This document shows positions 20,931-29,821 of a DNA stretch of 64,000 nt, piece after piece; position 1 is the stretch's first letter; each line of letters opens with the position of its first letter. The translations under genes were made by a program, and so were the position numbers. The DNA comes from Pyrococcus yayanosii CH1 (GTDB taxonomy: Archaea; Methanobacteriota_B; Thermococci; Thermococcales; Thermococcaceae), in NCBI RefSeq assembly GCF_000215995.1, contig NC_015680.1:310001-374000 (forward strand), given 5' to 3'. Below the pieces are notes generated by a model. It was given only the letters and a program-made list of their open reading frames with translations. It was not told the DNA's origin and did no database searches.

Positions 20931-21346
20931 GGGAAGTCATCAGGTGCCGTGGTCATCCCAACGTCAGGGCCACGCACCGCTCCACCTTCGAGATAACGAA
21001 GGAAGACTTCCTGACTCCGAGGGGAGACTGCATAATCTGCGTCTCCGCCGACAAGGCTCTTAAAGACCTTTCAGAGGACTTCAAGAGGGCCCTTAGGGCC
21101 GGGAAGAGGGTAAGAATAATAATCCGGGTTGACGAGCTAGAGGAGGAGGTAGTAGCCTGGGGTCATCCCGGGCTGAGCCTTGAGAGTGACGTTTCAATAG
21201 TCGTAAGGAAGAGTGACTATCTGGACGGCAGAACCCTAGCGATAAGGGCGAACAAGGCCGCAAAAGATTTGAAGAGGGACCTTGTGGAAAAGCTAAAGGA
21301 TCCGGAGACGGTTGCAGTCGTTGAGCTCGTGGTCGATGATGAGTAG
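20924..21346 (+). CDS. DUF371 family protein
   Basis: 140 residues matching the archaeal DUF371 family (COG2090). The conserved opening has Arg/His residues (IRCRGHPNVRATHRSTFEIT), and AWGHPGL and SDYLDGRTLAIRANKAAKDL follow. The function is unknown. The start overlaps the PDCD5 stop, so the two are coupled; this PDCD5-DUF371 link may hint at a nucleic-acid role, but that is inference. Confidence 0.85.
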   Translation: MVREVIRCRGHPNVRATHRSTFEITKEDFLTPRGDCIICVSADKALKDLSEDFKRALRAGKRVRIIIRVDELEEEVVAWGHPGLSLESDVSIVVRKSDYLDGRTLAIRANKAAKDLKRDLVEKLKDPETVAVVELVVDDE

Positions 21347-21386
21347 TTGGACTCCTGATAGGGTGATGAGGGACGCCCACCCTGAG

Positions 21387-22649
21387 TTAGAGACTCGCCC
21401 TCTCGAACTTCTCCTTTCCCTTGAGGGGCTTCGTTGCGTCTATCCCCCACTTGGCCGTGAGGCCGTCCTCCCCAGACGGGTCAAGGGAACTCCCGCGGGC
21501 ATTGGGAACTATGATTAGGTCCCTATCGGGCTGGAATCTTGTCGCTATTGCCCACTCAACTTCGCGGTCGTCGTATATGTCAACATCCTCATCCACTACT
21601 ATCACGCGCTTGAGGGACGGGTGGCCAGCGAAGGCCGCCAGGATGGCATTCTTTCCGTCCCCTTCATGCTGCTTGGTTATACTGACGACGGCATGAAGCC
21701 ACATGCATCCCCCTTCAGTCAGCCTTACTCCATGAACCTTCGGCACAACGCGCTTGACGCTCGCGTATATCTGGGGCTCCTTCGGGAGGCCCATGAGCAT
21801 GTAGTGCTCGTAGCCACCTGGGAGGAGAACGTGGAATATCGGATCGTCCACGTGATACATCCTCTCGAAGACCACGATGGGTTGTTTCCTTACATGGTCG
21901 TAAGTTCCCGTTATGTCCACGAAGGGTCCCTCGTCCGTCAGCTCAGGTAGAATTCTAGCCTCGAAGACGAACTCGCTCTCTACGGGCACGGGAATACCCC
22001 CGACGTCAACCACTTCCAGCGGCTTTCCAAAGGCAATCTCGCTTATCGCGGACGCTATTTCCAGCTCGCTCACCCCGTAGGCTACGCTTGTCGCCCCTGC
22101 CAGGAGGAGGTGCACCGGATTGCCCACGACTATCCTGACGTCAAGCTCCTCTCCCATTTCCGCTTTCTCCTTCCACATGGCGTAGAGGTGCCTGGGAACT
22201 AGCCTTATCGCGGCCCTTTCGCTATCGAGCACCATCATCCTGTGGAATGAGACGTTCACAAAGTCATCCCTCTTGGCAATCACCATTGCTGACGTGAAGT
22301 ACCTGCCCCCATCTTTCGAGTAGAACTTTGGCACGGGCAAGGCCTCCAGGTCGGCCTTCTCCACGTTCTTCAGGAACGGAGCATCCTCTACTACCCTATA
22401 GGTCCTGGGATTTTCTATTGCATCGGTGAGCAGGAAGAGAAGCCCCCTTCTGTCAGTGTTGAGGAACCTCGCTATCCTCTCCCTCGTCGACCAGAGGTTG
22501 CCCACGACCTCCCAGCCTTCAACGTCCCTGAAGAGGATTGGCCTGTCCCTGTACCTGAGGAGGAACTTCGTTATTTCAAGCTCCCTGCTAACCGGCTCCT
22601 CGATGACGACAAGCTCATCCTTGAACCTCCCAATTATCTCCTTCAGCAA
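21387..22649 (-). CDS. UbiD family decarboxylase
   Basis: 420 residues from a TTG at 22649 that lies four bases after GGAGGTGAT; ATGs at 22655 and 22664 overlap that ribosome binding site. Family segments are [13 protein letters not shown] and [14 protein letters not shown], the prenylated-FMN and substrate region of UbiD enzymes, which interconvert aromatic or unsaturated acids with CO2. The real substrate cannot be read from the sequence. The UbiX flavin prenyltransferase it would need is not in the window. It overlaps the end of pus10 by 35 bases. Confidence 0.88.
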   Translation of the reverse strand: MLKEIIGRFKDELVVIEEPVSRELEITKFLLRYRDRPILFRDVEGWEVVGNLWSTRERIARFLNTDRRGLLFLLTDAIENPRTYRVVEDAPFLKNVEKADLEALPVPKFYSKDGGRYFTSAMVIAKRDDFVNVSFHRMMVLDSERAAIRLVPRHLYAMWKEKAEMGEELDVRIVVGNPVHLLLAGATSVAYGVSELEIASAISEIAFGKPLEVVDVGGIPVPVESEFVFEARILPELTDEGPFVDITGTYDHVRKQPIVVFERMYHVDDPIFHVLLPGGYEHYMLMGLPKEPQIYASVKRVVPKVHGVRLTEGGCMWLHAVVSITKQHEGDGKNAILAAFAGHPSLKRVIVVDEDVDIYDDREVEWAIATRFQPDRDLIIVPNARGSSLDPSGEDGLTAKWGIDATKPLKGKEKFERASL

Positions 22650-23829
22650 TTTCATCACCTCCATCCAGCACGTCAAGGACGTCGAGAAGCTCGCACCAAG
22701 CGTCCTTACCGAGGATCTCCGCAACAGATGGCCTCGTCCTCCCCCCGTCCCCCGATATCAGCTCCTTTATGTAGAGACCCCCATCCGTCAGGAGCCGCAA
22801 GCGGAAGTGGGTCTCATCTATGGGCTCGCCCCAGGCCTCGTAAACCCTCCTAACTCTCACAGTATCGCTCCGGCTGTTGAGAACCCTTCGGGGAGTTCTC
22901 TGCCTTATCTCCGCCCCTCTGAGAGTCTCGACTACCTTCCTAACCTCCTCGGGCATTACACCTTCCCTCACAAAGATGAGGGCCTCATAGAGCTTCCTGT
23001 GTCTCTCCGTCAGGACTTTCTCGGCTTCCTTCGGCCCCACGAACTTCATCTCAAGAACCTCGACCTTCCCGCTTGCCGCGATATCCTCCGCGATTTTCTC
23101 TAAGTTAGCCTTCCTCCTCTTAGGTCTCTTAATTTCCACGATGAAGGGTCGGCCCCTGCCAAGCATTCTCACATCAACGTCTTCCCTTCCCGCGCCCTTG
23201 AAGACACACTTTCCCCCGAAGGCCCTTGAGAAGGCCCTGCAGATTATCGACGCCACGCTGTCCCTGAAACCGGGTAAGGGCGTCTGCGGAATTCCTCGAA
23301 CGAGCTTTCGGTAGCGACCGTAAACGTAAATGGGGTTCACCTGGAGCTCCACCCGTCCAGAGGCAGGCTCGACGATGAATACTACATCGGGTCTCTCCCT
23401 GTTAACTTTCTTGCCGAGGAGCCCCTCGAGGAGCTTTCCAAGCTCCCTGTTGAACTCCCTGTTTATCGGTTCTCCCCATTCGATACCGAACCTTTTCCAG
23501 ATTTCTTCCTCCTTCTCAAGTACTTCCTTTGGGAACCTTGAGCCCACGAGAAACGTGTCAAACTCAATTCCCTCCCTCTCAACGGCATTGAGACAACGGT
23601 TCGCGTATTCCTCAAGCCTCTCGAAGACACCTCCACATAGCTCACACCTCTTTGGCTCCTTCAGCAAGGGTAGTTCGCTCGCGGCCCTCTCCATGTTCAG
23701 GACGAACCTTATCGCCTTTCCTCTCTCCTCGTTGCTACCCTTTCCAAGCTTCGCGAAGAGCCTGCCGAGGCAGTGGTTGCAGAGCTCAACTTTCCCCAAT
23801 ACTTCCGCGGCCTTCTTGACTATTATCAT
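22615..23829 (-). CDS. pus10: tRNA pseudouridine synthase Pus10 (positions 54/55)
   Basis: 404 residues. N-terminal zinc cysteines are C17, C20, C62 and C65 (CNHC, CELC). The catalytic Asp lies in the [15 protein letters not shown] motif. In archaea this enzyme makes pseudouridine 54 and 55 of tRNA, replacing bacterial TruB. The protein runs about 16 residues past the usual end, with a Asp/Glu-rich tail that overlaps the ubiD start. It is divergent from the aIF2alpha gene. Confidence 0.95.
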   Translation of the reverse strand: MIIVKKAAEVLGKVELCNHCLGRLFAKLGKGSNEERGKAIRFVLNMERAASELPLLKEPKRCELCGGVFERLEEYANRCLNAVEREGIEFDTFLVGSRFPKEVLEKEEEIWKRFGIEWGEPINREFNRELGKLLEGLLGKKVNRERPDVVFIVEPASGRVELQVNPIYVYGRYRKLVRGIPQTPLPGFRDSVASIICRAFSRAFGGKCVFKGAGREDVDVRMLGRGRPFIVEIKRPKRRKANLEKIAEDIAASGKVEVLEMKFVGPKEAEKVLTERHRKLYEALIFVREGVMPEEVRKVVETLRGAEIRQRTPRRVLNSRSDTVRVRRVYEAWGEPIDETHFRLRLLTDGGLYIKELISGDGGRTRPSVAEILGKDAWCELLDVLDVLDGGDEIAEGDNWEVQG

Positions 23830-23894
23830 CCCTACACCTTTGAAGGCACAACTTTAAAAGGATGACCGTGAAGGGAGTTTGGAGGTTGATGGAG

Positions 23895-24722
23895 ATGCCG
23901 AGGAGGGCAAGGGAGTTCCCTGAAGAGGGAGAGTTCGTAGTCGCCACGGTCAAGAGGGTTCACCATTACGGTGCTTTCCTCGAGCTTGACGAGTACCCCG
24001 GAAAGGAAGGTTTCATGCACATAAGCGAAGTCGCCTCGACCTGGGTGAAGAACATCAGGGACTACCTCAGGGAGGGACAGAAGGTAGTCGCCAAGGTTAT
24101 CCGCGTCGACCCCGAGAAGGGCCACATAGACCTGAGCCTCAGGAGGGTCACCCAGCAGCAGAGGAAGGCCAAGCTTCAGGAATTTAAGAGGGCCCAGAAG
24201 GCCGAGAACCTGCTCAAGATGGCCGCCGGGAAGCTCGGTAAGGATTTCGAGACGGCCTGGAGGGAGGTCTGGGTTCCCCTCGAGGAGGAGTACGGAGAGG
24301 TTTATGCGGCCTTCGAGGAGGCCGCCAAGGAGGGTATAGAGGTCCTCAAGGGGCTCATCCCCGACGAGTGGCTTCCCGTCCTCAAGGAGATAGTCGAGAA
24401 CTACGTGGAAGTGCCCACCGTAACCATCGACGCTGAGTTCGAGATAACGGTTCCCAAGCCCAATGGCATAGAAATAATCAGGGAAGCCTTGATAAAGGCC
24501 AGGGACAGGGTGAACAAGGAGAAGGACATAGAAGTGAAATTCACTTATCAGGGTGCGCCCCGTTATAGAATAGACATCACCGCCCCTGACTACTATAAGG
24601 CAGAGGAGGTCCTGGAAGACATTGCCGAAGAAATTCTGCGCGTTATAAAGCAGGCCGGCGGTGAAGCCACCCTCCTGCGGAAGGAGAAGAGGATTAGGAA
24701 GGTTAAGAGGAGGAAGAAGTAA
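23895..24722 (+). CDS. eif2a: Translation initiation factor aIF2 alpha subunit
   Basis: 275 residues from the ATG at 23895, four bases after GGAGGTTGAT; ATG 23889 overlaps this site. An S1 domain occupies residues ~10-85 (VKRVHHYGAFLELDEYPGKE), then a helical domain and a C-terminal alpha/beta domain. It brings Met-tRNAi to the ribosome with the beta and gamma subunits. It is cotranscribed with nop10 and a PAC2 protein, a conserved archaeal cluster. Confidence 0.97.
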   Translation: MPRRAREFPEEGEFVVATVKRVHHYGAFLELDEYPGKEGFMHISEVASTWVKNIRDYLREGQKVVAKVIRVDPEKGHIDLSLRRVTQQQRKAKLQEFKRAQKAENLLKMAAGKLGKDFETAWREVWVPLEEEYGEVYAAFEEAAKEGIEVLKGLIPDEWLPVLKEIVENYVEVPTVTIDAEFEITVPKPNGIEIIREALIKARDRVNKEKDIEVKFTYQGAPRYRIDITAPDYYKAEEVLEDIAEEILRVIKQAGGEATLLRKEKRIRKVKRRKK

Positions 24723-24723
24723 G

Positions 24724-24912
24724 ATGAGGTTCCGAATAAGGAAGTGCCCGGAATGCGGCCGCTACACACTAAAGGATGTCTGCCCCGTTTGCGGAGCGAA
24801 GACAAAGGTGGCTCATCCGCCCCGCTTTTCACCGGAAGATCCCTACGGCGAGTATAGGAGGAGGCTCAAGAGGGAGATTCTCGGTATAAGGCGCAAGGAG
24901 GAAGGAGCATGA
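24724..24912 (+). CDS. nop10: H/ACA RNP protein Nop10
   Basis: 62 residues starting one base after the aIF2alpha stop. A zinc site is formed by C8, C11, C20 and C23, followed by the conserved AHPPRFSPEDPYGEYRR segment that binds Cbf5. It is part of the guide-RNA machine that makes pseudouridine in rRNA. Confidence 0.97.
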   Translation: MRFRIRKCPECGRYTLKDVCPVCGAKTKVAHPPRFSPEDPYGEYRRRLKREILGIRRKEEGA

Positions 24913-25709
24913 GGGAGACGACAATAGTCGTTTACGAGAGGCCCGACATATATGATCCCATATTCATCGAAGGTCTGCCCGGCATAGGGCTCGTCGGAAA
25001 GCTGGCGGCCGAGCATCTCATCCAAGAACTCAATGCCAAGAAGTTCGCTGAGCTATACTCGCCCCACTTCATGCACCAGGTCCTCATAAGGAAGAACTCC
25101 ACCGTTGAGCTCATGAAGAACGAGTTCTACTACTGGAAGAGCCCCGATGACGAGCACAGGGACCTGATAATCATCACGGGTGACACCCAGGTTCCCCCAA
25201 CGGACAGCTACGGTCACTTTGAGGTCGTCAGCAAGATGCTCGACTTCGTGGCCGAGTTTGGCACGAGGGAGATTATAACTATGGGGGGCTACCAAGTGCC
25301 CGAACTGCAAGGAGAGCCAAGAGTGCTGGCAGCGGTAACGCACGAGGACCTCATAGACTACTACAAGGCCAAGCTTGAGGGATGTAGCGTCGAGATCATA
25401 TGGAGGGAGGACGAGGGCGGTGCGATAGTCGGCGCCGCTGGACTGCTGCTCGGCATAGGGAAGCTCCGCGGGATGTACGGCATAAGCCTGCTAGGGGAGA
25501 GCCTCGGTTACATAGTGGACGCTAAGGCCGCCAAGTCCGTCCTCTCGGCCGTTACTAAGATACTCGGCCTCGAGATTGACATGACGGCCCTTGAGGAGAG
25601 GGCCAAGGAGACGGAGGAGATTCTGAGGAAGGTCGAGGAGATGCAGAGGGCCATGCTGGAACAGCAGCTTCCGAGGCCTCACGAGGAGGAGGACAGGGGC
25701 TACCTCTGA
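24909..25709 (+). CDS. PAC2 family proteasome assembly chaperone
   Basis: 266 residues with the PAC2 hallmark IEGLPGIGLVGKLAAEHLI near the start and GGYQVPE around residue 122. The C-terminal ~50 residues are a predicted coiled coil. Archaeal homologues are thought to help 20S assembly; psmA lies 20 kb away. The start overlaps nop10 by four bases. Confidence 0.92.
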   Translation: MRETTIVVYERPDIYDPIFIEGLPGIGLVGKLAAEHLIQELNAKKFAELYSPHFMHQVLIRKNSTVELMKNEFYYWKSPDDEHRDLIIITGDTQVPPTDSYGHFEVVSKMLDFVAEFGTREIITMGGYQVPELQGEPRVLAAVTHEDLIDYYKAKLEGCSVEIIWREDEGGAIVGAAGLLLGIGKLRGMYGISLLGESLGYIVDAKAAKSVLSAVTKILGLEIDMTALEERAKETEEILRKVEEMQRAMLEQQLPRPHEEEDRGYL

Positions 25710-25731
25710 CCCTTTCCTTTTGGGTGGTTTA

Positions 25732-26997
25732 ATGCTCGTCGACGCCGATCTTCACATTCATTCCCACTATTCTAAGGCGGTCTCGAGGACGATGGTCTTC
25801 CCCGTTATAGCCGAGAACGCAAGGCTCAAGGGTCTTGGTATAGTGGGCACTGGGGATATCCTGAACCCGAAGTGGGAGAAGGAGCTTCTCAAATATGGGA
25901 AAGAGGTTGATGAGGGCACCTACGAGGTGAAGGGCGTCCGTTTCCTTCTCACGGCTGAGATCGAGGACGAAAAGAGAGTCCATCACCTCCTCGTATTCCC
26001 GAATATCGAGGCGGTTAGAGAGATGAGAACCCGGATCGGGAACATCGAGAGCGAGGGAAGACCGCATGTAAACCTCTCCGCGGAGGAGATAGCAGAGCTT
26101 GCAGGGGAGCTTGACGTCCTAATAGGGCCAGCTCACGCCTTCACACCCTGGACGAGCCTCTACAAGGAATATAATAGCTTGAAGGAAGCCTACGGCGATG
26201 CAAAAATTCACTTCCTAGAGCTGGGCCTCTCGGCGGACAGCGAGATGGCCGACAGGATAAAGGCCCACCACAAGCTCCCTTACCTCTCAAACTCCGACGC
26301 CCACTCCCCAATGCCTCACAGGCTCGGCAGGGAGTTCAACCGCTTTGAAATTCAAGAGGCCACCTTTGAGGAGGTTAGAAAGGCAATTCTCGGGCGTGGA
26401 GGAAGGAGAATCGTCCTTAATGCCGGTCTTGATCCCCGACTGGGGAAGTATCACTTAACGGCATGCTCCCGGTGCTACACGAAATACTCGCTCGACGAGG
26501 CGAGAGCCCTGAAGTGGAGGTGTCCTCGCTGTGGAGGAAGGATAAAGAAAGGTGTCCGCGACAGGATACTCGAACTCGCCGACACGGAGGAGAGGCCCAA
26601 GGACAGGCCCCCCTACCTCAAGCTCGCCCCGCTCGCCGAGATAATAGCCATGGCCCTGGGAAAGGGTGTCGAGACGAAGGCCGTGAAAATTGTGTGGGAG
26701 CGTTTCCTGAAGGAGTTCGGGAGTGAGATTCAGGTCCTCGTTGACATCCCCATAGAGGCCCTAGCGGACGTTCATGAGGACGTTGCCAAGGCAATTTGGG
26801 CCTACAGGAAGGGAAAGCTCATAGTGATTCCGGGCGGAGGCGGCAAGTATGGAGAAATAAAGCTTCCTCCTGAAATAATGAAAGCTAGAGTGGACGAGCT
26901 GGAGAGTGTGGATGTTGAGGTTCCCAGCGAAGACGTCCGGCCGAGGCAAACTACACTTTTTAAGTTTCTGAGGAGGGTAAACTGCTTCAAAGCTTAA
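25732..26997 (+). CDS. endoQ: Endonuclease Q, DNA repair enzyme with PCNA-binding tail
   Basis: 421 residues. The N-terminal PHP domain begins DADLHIHSHYSK (H8, H10), with further metal ligands in SNSDAHSP. A zinc finger follows (CSRC...CPRC). The C-terminal tail at 406-413, QTTLFKFL, is a PIP box for PCNA. The Pyrococcus furiosus enzyme cuts 5' of uracil, hypoxanthine and abasic sites. The start at 25732 follows GGGTGG. The 3' end overlaps the convergent regulator gene by 11 bases. Confidence 0.93.
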   Translation: MLVDADLHIHSHYSKAVSRTMVFPVIAENARLKGLGIVGTGDILNPKWEKELLKYGKEVDEGTYEVKGVRFLLTAEIEDEKRVHHLLVFPNIEAVREMRTRIGNIESEGRPHVNLSAEEIAELAGELDVLIGPAHAFTPWTSLYKEYNSLKEAYGDAKIHFLELGLSADSEMADRIKAHHKLPYLSNSDAHSPMPHRLGREFNRFEIQEATFEEVRKAILGRGGRRIVLNAGLDPRLGKYHLTACSRCYTKYSLDEARALKWRCPRCGGRIKKGVRDRILELADTEERPKDRPPYLKLAPLAEIIAMALGKGVETKAVKIVWERFLKEFGSEIQVLVDIPIEALADVHEDVAKAIWAYRKGKLIVIPGGGGKYGEIKLPPEIMKARVDELESVDVEVPSEDVRPRQTTLFKFLRRVNCFKA

Positions 26998-27916
26998 GCT
27001 CCACCCAGTTTTCCCTCCTTTTCTTGTAAACCCTCACCAGCCCCTGCTTCTCAAGGCGGTTGAACATTCTCCAGGCGGTCGTCTTAGGAATCCCAAGCAT
27101 CTCCCTGACCTCCGCTTGCCTCGCTTTTCCGCCCCTGTCAAACAAGTAGAGCAGAACTTTTTCTTCGTCCTTTGTTAGCTCGTACTTCTTGAGAAGTTTC
27201 TCAAAGTCCTCCCTGCTAATGCCGACGACTTTTTCTTTACTCCCTCGTCTCATGTAGACAAAGCTCCCAGCAGCAATGGCGAGAAGGGTCAATATACCAA
27301 CCATCGCCCAATTCGTGGAGCTTTCGCTGGAAGTGCTTGAACTCTGAGATGAAGAGCCTAAGCTTGATGGTGCCGTTGAGTTGAAGGATTCGGTGGCTGT
27401 TCCCGATGCGGGAGCCTCAGTTCTTGCTGGTCTGTATTCAAGGACATAGGAAACCGTCTGATTTCCAGGGGGCATGAGAATCGAGTTTCCATCTATCTTA
27501 AGGGGTATATCTGTAAGGTCGACTATAACAGCGTTATCTGGAAACGTGATTTTAACTGGTATTTCTGAAGTGAAATGGACACTCCATATTGCCCCTTTCT
27601 TTGATGTAAGATCGGGAGTATAATAAGTTATTTTAATTGGGATGGCGTTTTCGAAGTATACGGTAAGAATGGAACCGTTTATTTTGTACGGTAGAGGATT
27701 CCCATTCTCATCGATAACGGTCAGCCCTTCAACGTTGGTGGCGAGAAGTGATATGGAAAAGCTGACCGTGTAGTTTTCTGGGATAATGACCTCGGATACC
27801 TTAACGTACCCGTCGGAATAGACTGTAAGGCTTAGAGACTCGACGGAGTACTGCCCGCTTATGAAAGGCAGAATCATGAGTGCAATTGCCAGCAGTATTG
27901 CTGCTTTGCTCTTCAT
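26987..27916 (-). CDS. Membrane-tethered winged-helix regulator
   Basis: 309 residues from the ATG at 27916 after GGAGGTGC. A signal peptide is at 1-22. An exported beta-rich domain spans ~23-165, a Ser/Thr-rich linker 171-201, one transmembrane helix 203-222, and a cytoplasmic winged-helix domain ~247-300 (KARQAEVREMLGIPKTTAWR). That is the layout of a one-component sensor that reads an outside signal and binds DNA inside (COG2512-like). The stop is just inside the convergent endoQ gene. Its upstream neighbour in the same orientation is an acidic secreted protein 77 bases away, a likely operon partner or target. Confidence 0.85.
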   Translation of the reverse strand: MKSKAAILLAIALMILPFISGQYSVESLSLTVYSDGYVKVSEVIIPENYTVSFSISLLATNVEGLTVIDENGNPLPYKINGSILTVYFENAIPIKITYYTPDLTSKKGAIWSVHFTSEIPVKITFPDNAVIVDLTDIPLKIDGNSILMPPGNQTVSYVLEYRPARTEAPASGTATESFNSTAPSSLGSSSQSSSTSSESSTNWAMVGILTLLAIAAGSFVYMRRGSKEKVVGISREDFEKLLKKYELTKDEEKVLLYLFDRGGKARQAEVREMLGIPKTTAWRMFNRLEKQGLVRVYKKRRENWVELKL

Positions 27917-27993
27917 TCCAGCACCTCCTGAAGTTAAGAAATTCCCCTTAAAAAATATTCTTAAAACCAAGAAAAAGATACTTAAAAAGATGT

Positions 27994-29307
27994 TCACTCC
28001 TCATCCTCCAATTCGTCTTCACCGTTGTGTTTCCCGTCTCCGTTGTTATCCTCAGAGTCCTCATACTGGCCGTTATCGTCATCATGAGACTCCTGCTCTT
28101 CGTAGTTTCCATTGTTGCCATAATCATTGTCGCTTTGTTCTTCATAGCTCTCATTCTGGTCGTCTTCGCTCTCCTCCTCGGCGTATTTTTCGTCATGTTC
28201 CCCATGATCGTCCTCGTGCTCGCTCTCATTTTCCTCTATATGTTCGTCGTGATCATCCTCGTGATCCTGTTCGTATTCATCGTGTTCTTTTTCATAGTAT
28301 TCCTCTTGCAACTCCTTAACTTCCTCAACGATGTCGTGGAGCTCTTCGTTGATGTCGTGGAGCATGTCAAGGGCCTCCTCGTACTGGCCGCTCTCAACGA
28401 GGGCGTTGAACTGCTCGTACATCGTCTGGAGCTCCATGAGGTTCTCTTGTAGGTAAGTGGCGTTTATCGTGGAGTTCTGGAGCATGGCAAGCAATTCATT
28501 CATGAGCTTCATCTGCTCCTGGAGCTTCTCCATGAAGGCTTGGCTTATCTCATCAGCCTTTGCGCTGACTATCTGCTCCTGGAGTTCCTCAACGGCATCC
28601 TCAAGCTTGTCCATTAGCTCTTCCGCATACTCAAGGTCTGTCTTGAGCGTTGTGACGTTGCCACTGGCAAGATCCTGGGCGACGACCATATAAGCCGCTT
28701 TAGTTTCGTTGTAAAGCTCCATGACGTAGGTGACGTTGAGCCCCTCTGCCTTAGCCTCCGCGATAACTTTCTCCACGTACGGGAAGTACTCACTGGCCCT
28801 CTGAAGTTCCTCCTTGGCGTCCATTATGAGTTCATAGTACTCGTAGTACTCGTACTGTTCCTCAATGTGTTCTTTGTAGTGGTCGGTGAGCTCCTCTATG
28901 ACCTCCTTGTAGAGGTAGAGGGCATTTATGGAGGCGTTTATGCTCTCGCTGTAGTTGCCGGCATTGTAAAGCTTCCACGCCTTGGTATGCATTGCTTCAG
29001 CCTGGGAGTAGAGCTCGAGGGTGTAGTTGGATATTGTGACGTTGCTCGCATTGAGCTCGGCCATCAGGCTCTCGCTATAGTTGGCGACCTTGTCCAGTAT
29101 CAGGAGCAGATTGTACGCCTGAACAGCGCTCGTGTTCGTTGTATTGGTGACGTTGGTCATGTTAACGGGGGTGGTGCTGGTCACGTTCGTGGCGTTGACC
29201 ACCGAGACGTTGCTCACTGCGGTTGTGTTGGTTGCCCCCCATGCAGTGCTTAGAGGTATCAGTGCCCCTATGAAGAGCACCAGCAGTGTTTTCATACTCA
29301 TCTTCAT
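27994..29307 (-). CDS. Secreted acidic glycoprotein with helical core and Asp/Glu/His tail
   Basis: 437 residues from the ATG at 29307 after CAGGTGAG. A signal peptide occupies about 1-25. I count 21 Asn-X-Ser/Thr sequons, many in a Thr/Asn/Val-rich stretch at 26-62. A long, mostly helical middle (~65-340) follows. The last ~95 residues are extremely rich in Asp, Glu, His and Asn with no hydrophobic anchor. No family was recognised. Such tails can bind metal ions or stay soluble in salt; that is speculation. The gene precedes the membrane-tethered regulator on the same strand. Confidence 0.85.
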   Translation of the reverse strand: MKMSMKTLLVLFIGALIPLSTAWGATNTTAVSNVSVVNATNVTSTTPVNMTNVTNTTNTSAVQAYNLLLILDKVANYSESLMAELNASNVTISNYTLELYSQAEAMHTKAWKLYNAGNYSESINASINALYLYKEVIEELTDHYKEHIEEQYEYYEYYELIMDAKEELQRASEYFPYVEKVIAEAKAEGLNVTYVMELYNETKAAYMVVAQDLASGNVTTLKTDLEYAEELMDKLEDAVEELQEQIVSAKADEISQAFMEKLQEQMKLMNELLAMLQNSTINATYLQENLMELQTMYEQFNALVESGQYEEALDMLHDINEELHDIVEEVKELQEEYYEKEHDEYEQDHEDDHDEHIEENESEHEDDHGEHDEKYAEEESEDDQNESYEEQSDNDYGNNGNYEEQESHDDDNGQYEDSEDNNGDGKHNGEDELEDEE

Positions 29308-29340
29308 GGGTTCTCACCTGATTGCGAGTAGATGGTCACC

Positions 29341-29351
29341 TGTATATTAGG
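29341..29351 (-). promoter_or_regulatory. TATA box for the acidic glycoprotein gene
   Basis: On the minus strand the bases read CCTAATATACA, about 40 bases before the ATG at 29307. It probably drives the glycoprotein-regulator pair. Confidence 0.55.
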
Positions 29352-29487
29352 AACTTGTTGGACTCACAGATTTCAAAACGTTTCTTCAGGTTCCTTGCTT
29401 AGAAGGCAGGAATTAAAGCATTTGCCCGCACTTTTGCCTCTATGATTCTGTGTCCTTTGGGTGAAATGGACAGATATTGGCATAAAA

Positions 29488-29496
29488 CTTATAAAT
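29488..29496 (+). promoter_or_regulatory. TATA box for the membrane/XRE/ABC operon
   Basis: CTTATAAAT. The predicted start of transcription, about 25 bases on, falls inside the tandem palindromes at 29500-29531. Confidence 0.75.
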
Positions 29497-29499
29497 GAT

Positions 29500-29531
29500 G
29501 TAAAGTGAACTTTACGTAAAGGAAGCTTTAC
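29500..29531 (+). promoter_or_regulatory. Two perfect tandem palindromes, probable repressor operator
   Basis: GTAAAG-TGAA-CTTTAC (29500-29515) is followed directly by GTAAAG-GAAG-CTTTAC (29516-29531). Both have six-base arms and four-base spacers, so their centres are 16 bases apart. They start four bases after the TATA box and span the expected transcription start. A dimeric regulator bound there would block polymerase. The XRE protein encoded third in this operon (30294-30500) is the obvious candidate, which would make it autoregulated; this is inference. Confidence 0.8.
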
Positions 29532-29545
29532 ATGGAGGGAGCACC

Positions 29546-29821
29546 ATGATGAAAGTTGTTGGCGTATTGGGGATATTGGCAATTCTTGGTTACGTTTATT
29601 TAGTTCTGAGATTCGAGAACAGGGACGAGAGGTTCAGGACGATAAATGCAAAGAGTCACATATGGGCGGTTATGCTCCTCCTTTTCGTAAACTTGCTAGT
29701 ACAAACTCTCAACTACCTTAATAAAACCGACAAAATGTTCGTGTTAGGATTTACAGCTGCGGTAATAGTGGTGAGTATCGGATACATTCTGGGGTTTGTG
29801 TACTATTCGAAGGTGATGTGA
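29546..29821 (+). CDS. Small three-helix membrane protein, half-size relative of its neighbour
   Basis: 91 residues from tandem ATGs after GGAGGGAGCACC. Helices lie at about 3-22, 38-56 and 64-88. It contains an RDERFR segment and ends YYSKVM. The next protein has EDERTLR followed by two helices and ends YYSRVM, so this looks like a version of the C-terminal half of that family. First gene of the operon behind the tandem palindromes. Function unknown. Confidence 0.8.
   Translation: MMKVVGVLGILAILGYVYLVLRFENRDERFRTINAKSHIWAVMLLLFVNLLVQTLNYLNKTDKMFVLGFTAAVIVVSIGYILGFVYYSKVM

Noticed and set aside
28027-28452. A hydrophobic 141-codon open frame on the plus strand inside the acidic glycoprotein gene
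   Set aside because: It is the mirror of Asp/Glu codons (GAC, GAG read as Val, Leu, Phe on the other strand) and not an independent membrane protein.
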